Part shown: positions 24,501 through 27,500 of the stretch, piece after piece
How positions within the stretch are numbered: position 1 is the first letter of the stretch
Layout: every line of letters begins with the position of its first letter
Assembly (NCBI RefSeq): GCF_000003605.2
Contig: NW_003141813.1
Span: forward strand, 7,137 to 38,808
Reading direction: 5' to 3'
DNA from: Saccoglossus kowalevskii
Lineage: Eukaryota > Hemichordata > Enteropneusta > Harrimaniidae
DNA: 31,672 nt
Made by a program: the position numbers and the translations under genes
The notes under the pieces: model-generated
Told to the model about the DNA's origin: nothing
Seen by the model: the letters and a program-made list of their open reading frames with translations, nothing else
Database searches by the model: none

Positions 24501-27500
24501 CTGACAAGTGTTGACATGTGAATGTCTTGTTTTTTTTTTGTTTTTTTATCGAAGATTGTTGCTTGAATGCACTACTTTTTGAAACTTTGCATATACATGT
24601 ATATGTACTGTAAAATCTGTATTAGAAACCGCGGCTTCTATTAAAATGGTACAATCCAATAGAGGGGGTGCGGCTTCTATTAGAGCACCTACACATATGA
24701 GAAATGATGATTTTTTGGTTCCCAATTGTTTAAAAAGAATGGGTGCGACTTCTATTAGGGATGCGGCTTCTAATACAGATTTTACGGTAATCTCATTTTC
24801 AAACTCACTGAATGTTTGTAATTGAAAAAAAGTTCAACTGAAAATAAGCATGGATTTGAACGTGGACTGCCATGCATGGCTTGTTTGTTTTATGATTTTA
24901 TGGGTCTATTCATTTACAAACACCCTATGTGTTCTTTTTTACACAGGAACATTAAAGCTTATTATTATTGACCTAAGTAGCCCTAAATTGAAGTAACTAC
25001 CTCGAAACCACTCAAAGTCATAGCTTTGCCATTGATTTTAGGGGTTCAAATTATCGTTCTATTTTGAGGTCCACTGGGAAGATTAGACTACCATAAAAGT
25101 AATACCCATCTTAATATAAAGACTACTTAATAGTGATACATGTAGTACTAAAACAATGTAATTGCCCTATCAGCCACTGATGGCGCTGTCATGTTCAGTA
25201 TACTTCTACACTTAATTATGCTTTTATTTTTGTATTACAGACCTCCATTTACCAGTTCAGAGCATGCCACGCATGCATTTCTTGATATGGGAAAGATTAG
25301 AAAGTCAAAGTTAAATGTAAGTACATTTCTGTCTTGAATCCTCGAGGGGCGGACATCCGGGCATTTTCACCGCCTGGCAACCTTCGCGGTGAAAACAAAG
25401 ACCAAAAACTCGCAGAAAACGGTACTTTGGGATGACTGTTGAGACTCTTCTGAACAGTGTAACAAGATTAGCCCGACGTGTGTAACATATATAAATTTGG
25501 TTGTTCGGTATTACTTCAAAGTTGAGTTTGTGTTGTTTTCTCGAATTTTCACCGGCTCGACCGACGTTCCACAGCAGCGCGCACAGAGCCCATAGAAATG
25601 CATGTACAGTGGTGCGCGTCGTAGCAACGTGGAACGTCTTATGACAAAACTCCGCCCTCGAGGATACATTATTTCTGTAAATCATGCCCTCTGGAGTTAG
25701 TGTTTCTCTGAATGTCAAACATGACCACTTTCTCGGAAGTAGCGAAACTGGGGTGCAAGAACGACGCGCGTCCGTGTCATGGGGCAAATACAAACATGTC
25801 AGTCTGTTGTCAATCGATAAAACAGAATCTCATTTTTGTTGCGTTGATTGGTACACCCGCAAGCGCAATGTCACGCATGCAAGTTTATGTTACACCCCAA
25901 AACGGTATGCTCACGTATGCGAAACGCTGTCTGTAGCTTATAAGAATGAAGTCAATGTTAAATTGACCTCGGTGTTTGGCAATGTTGTCATTCGTGATTT
26001 AGAATATTGTATTCGTGTCTGCTCCACTGTGGTCTCAATCATCAAATTTTAATGAAGCTTGGTACATAAAAGTTAGTTCTTGGTTATGAAACTTATCCAT
26101 ATTAATTACCTAATTTGCCTCCTACTTGAATTTATTTTCACTTTAGGGATGATTCAGTGAAAATAAATTCAGCAAATATACGGTACCTTTTTTTCCTATA
26201 TTTTACATTTAACTCATCAAAAATCAGTAAAAAAAACATACAAAGACCCCAAATAAGCATTTATTGGCAAAAATTAAATCCATTAAAAAAAAGTACTGTG
26301 AATATACTTTATTTTAGCTTGAATTAATTTTTGCTGAAAAGACTTTTTGGGTGTTTTTCTATGGAATTTATTTCCACTGATTTTTGACAAGTTGAATGTA
26401 AAATATAGAAAAAAAGAATATTCGCTTGATTTTATTTTCACTGAATAATTCCTTCAGTGAAAAATAGCAAAAATTAATTCCAAGCGAAAATAAAGCATTT
26501 CACAGTCAATTTTCAGGTTATTGAAGTAACTTTTTGTTTGTTTGTTTTTTTTAGATGTTTTTGTGCCCAGTGATAGTTTCAGGCAATGAACATCACTGTT
26601 GTCTCTTCTCTGTTTCTTTCATGTGAAAATTACAAGTATGGGTGCTGACATACATACATGTATAGTGCATTTTGTAACTGTTTGTGTTGCTTCCATAGGT
26701 GGATATAGCAGGTTTAGTTGACTGTGGTGTGATGTGTCTCAAGGCAGAGTACATTGCAGAGTACTTAATGGTAGATCCTCTACCATCTGCGCATAAATAC
26801 TACGTAGACGAAGCCAGAGAAATTATCCAAACAACCAATAGGTAAGGTAAGACTATCATTTGATTAAATAGATTGTTCATTTGTTTAATGGTCACCAGAG
26901 CGCCCTCTAGTCTCAGGGCGGACATCCGGGCATTTTCACTGCATGGCAACCATCACGGTGAAAACAAAGGCCAAAAACTCACAGAAAACGGAACTTTGGG
27001 ATGGTTGTTGAGACTTCTCTGAACTGTGTAACAAGATTAGCCCTACGTGTGTTACATATATAAATTTGGTTATTCAGGATTACTTCATAGTGTGTTGTGT
27101 TGCTTTCTCGAATTAGCTGTTTTCACCGGCTTTTCGATCGGCGTTCCACAGCAGTGGCACGAGTCTTAGCAACGTGGAACGTCTTGTGATGTAGATCCCC
27201 CAGAGTACCAATATGATGCCCCACTGACACAAAAAGATTTGCTTGCTTGTTTTGTCTATTCACTCGTGCATTGTTCATGCAAACGAAAATAATACATTGA
27301 TATAGTAGTCTTAAAAACCATCTTGCAATTATTTTTAATTTGGTGAAATGAAATTCACATTTTATAAACAAAATTAATGTAAAAACATGACCACAAGATT
27401 TGTGTATGTAACTCAAGTCACATACAGTCACATACAACTTTATTTTTTCCCCTAAAAGACCGTCTTTCTCAGCATTCTGACTTATCATGATTTTGAGAAT

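Noticed and set aside
25311-25793. 160-codon minus-strand open frame
   Set aside because: It runs from an exon edge through the whole R-family element; the second R copy keeps only pieces of the frame, and no protein motif is present.
25684-26052. 122-codon plus-strand open frame in an intron
   Set aside because: No recognisable motif, and another frame of 74 codons overlaps it; mentioned only as unassigned intron sequence.
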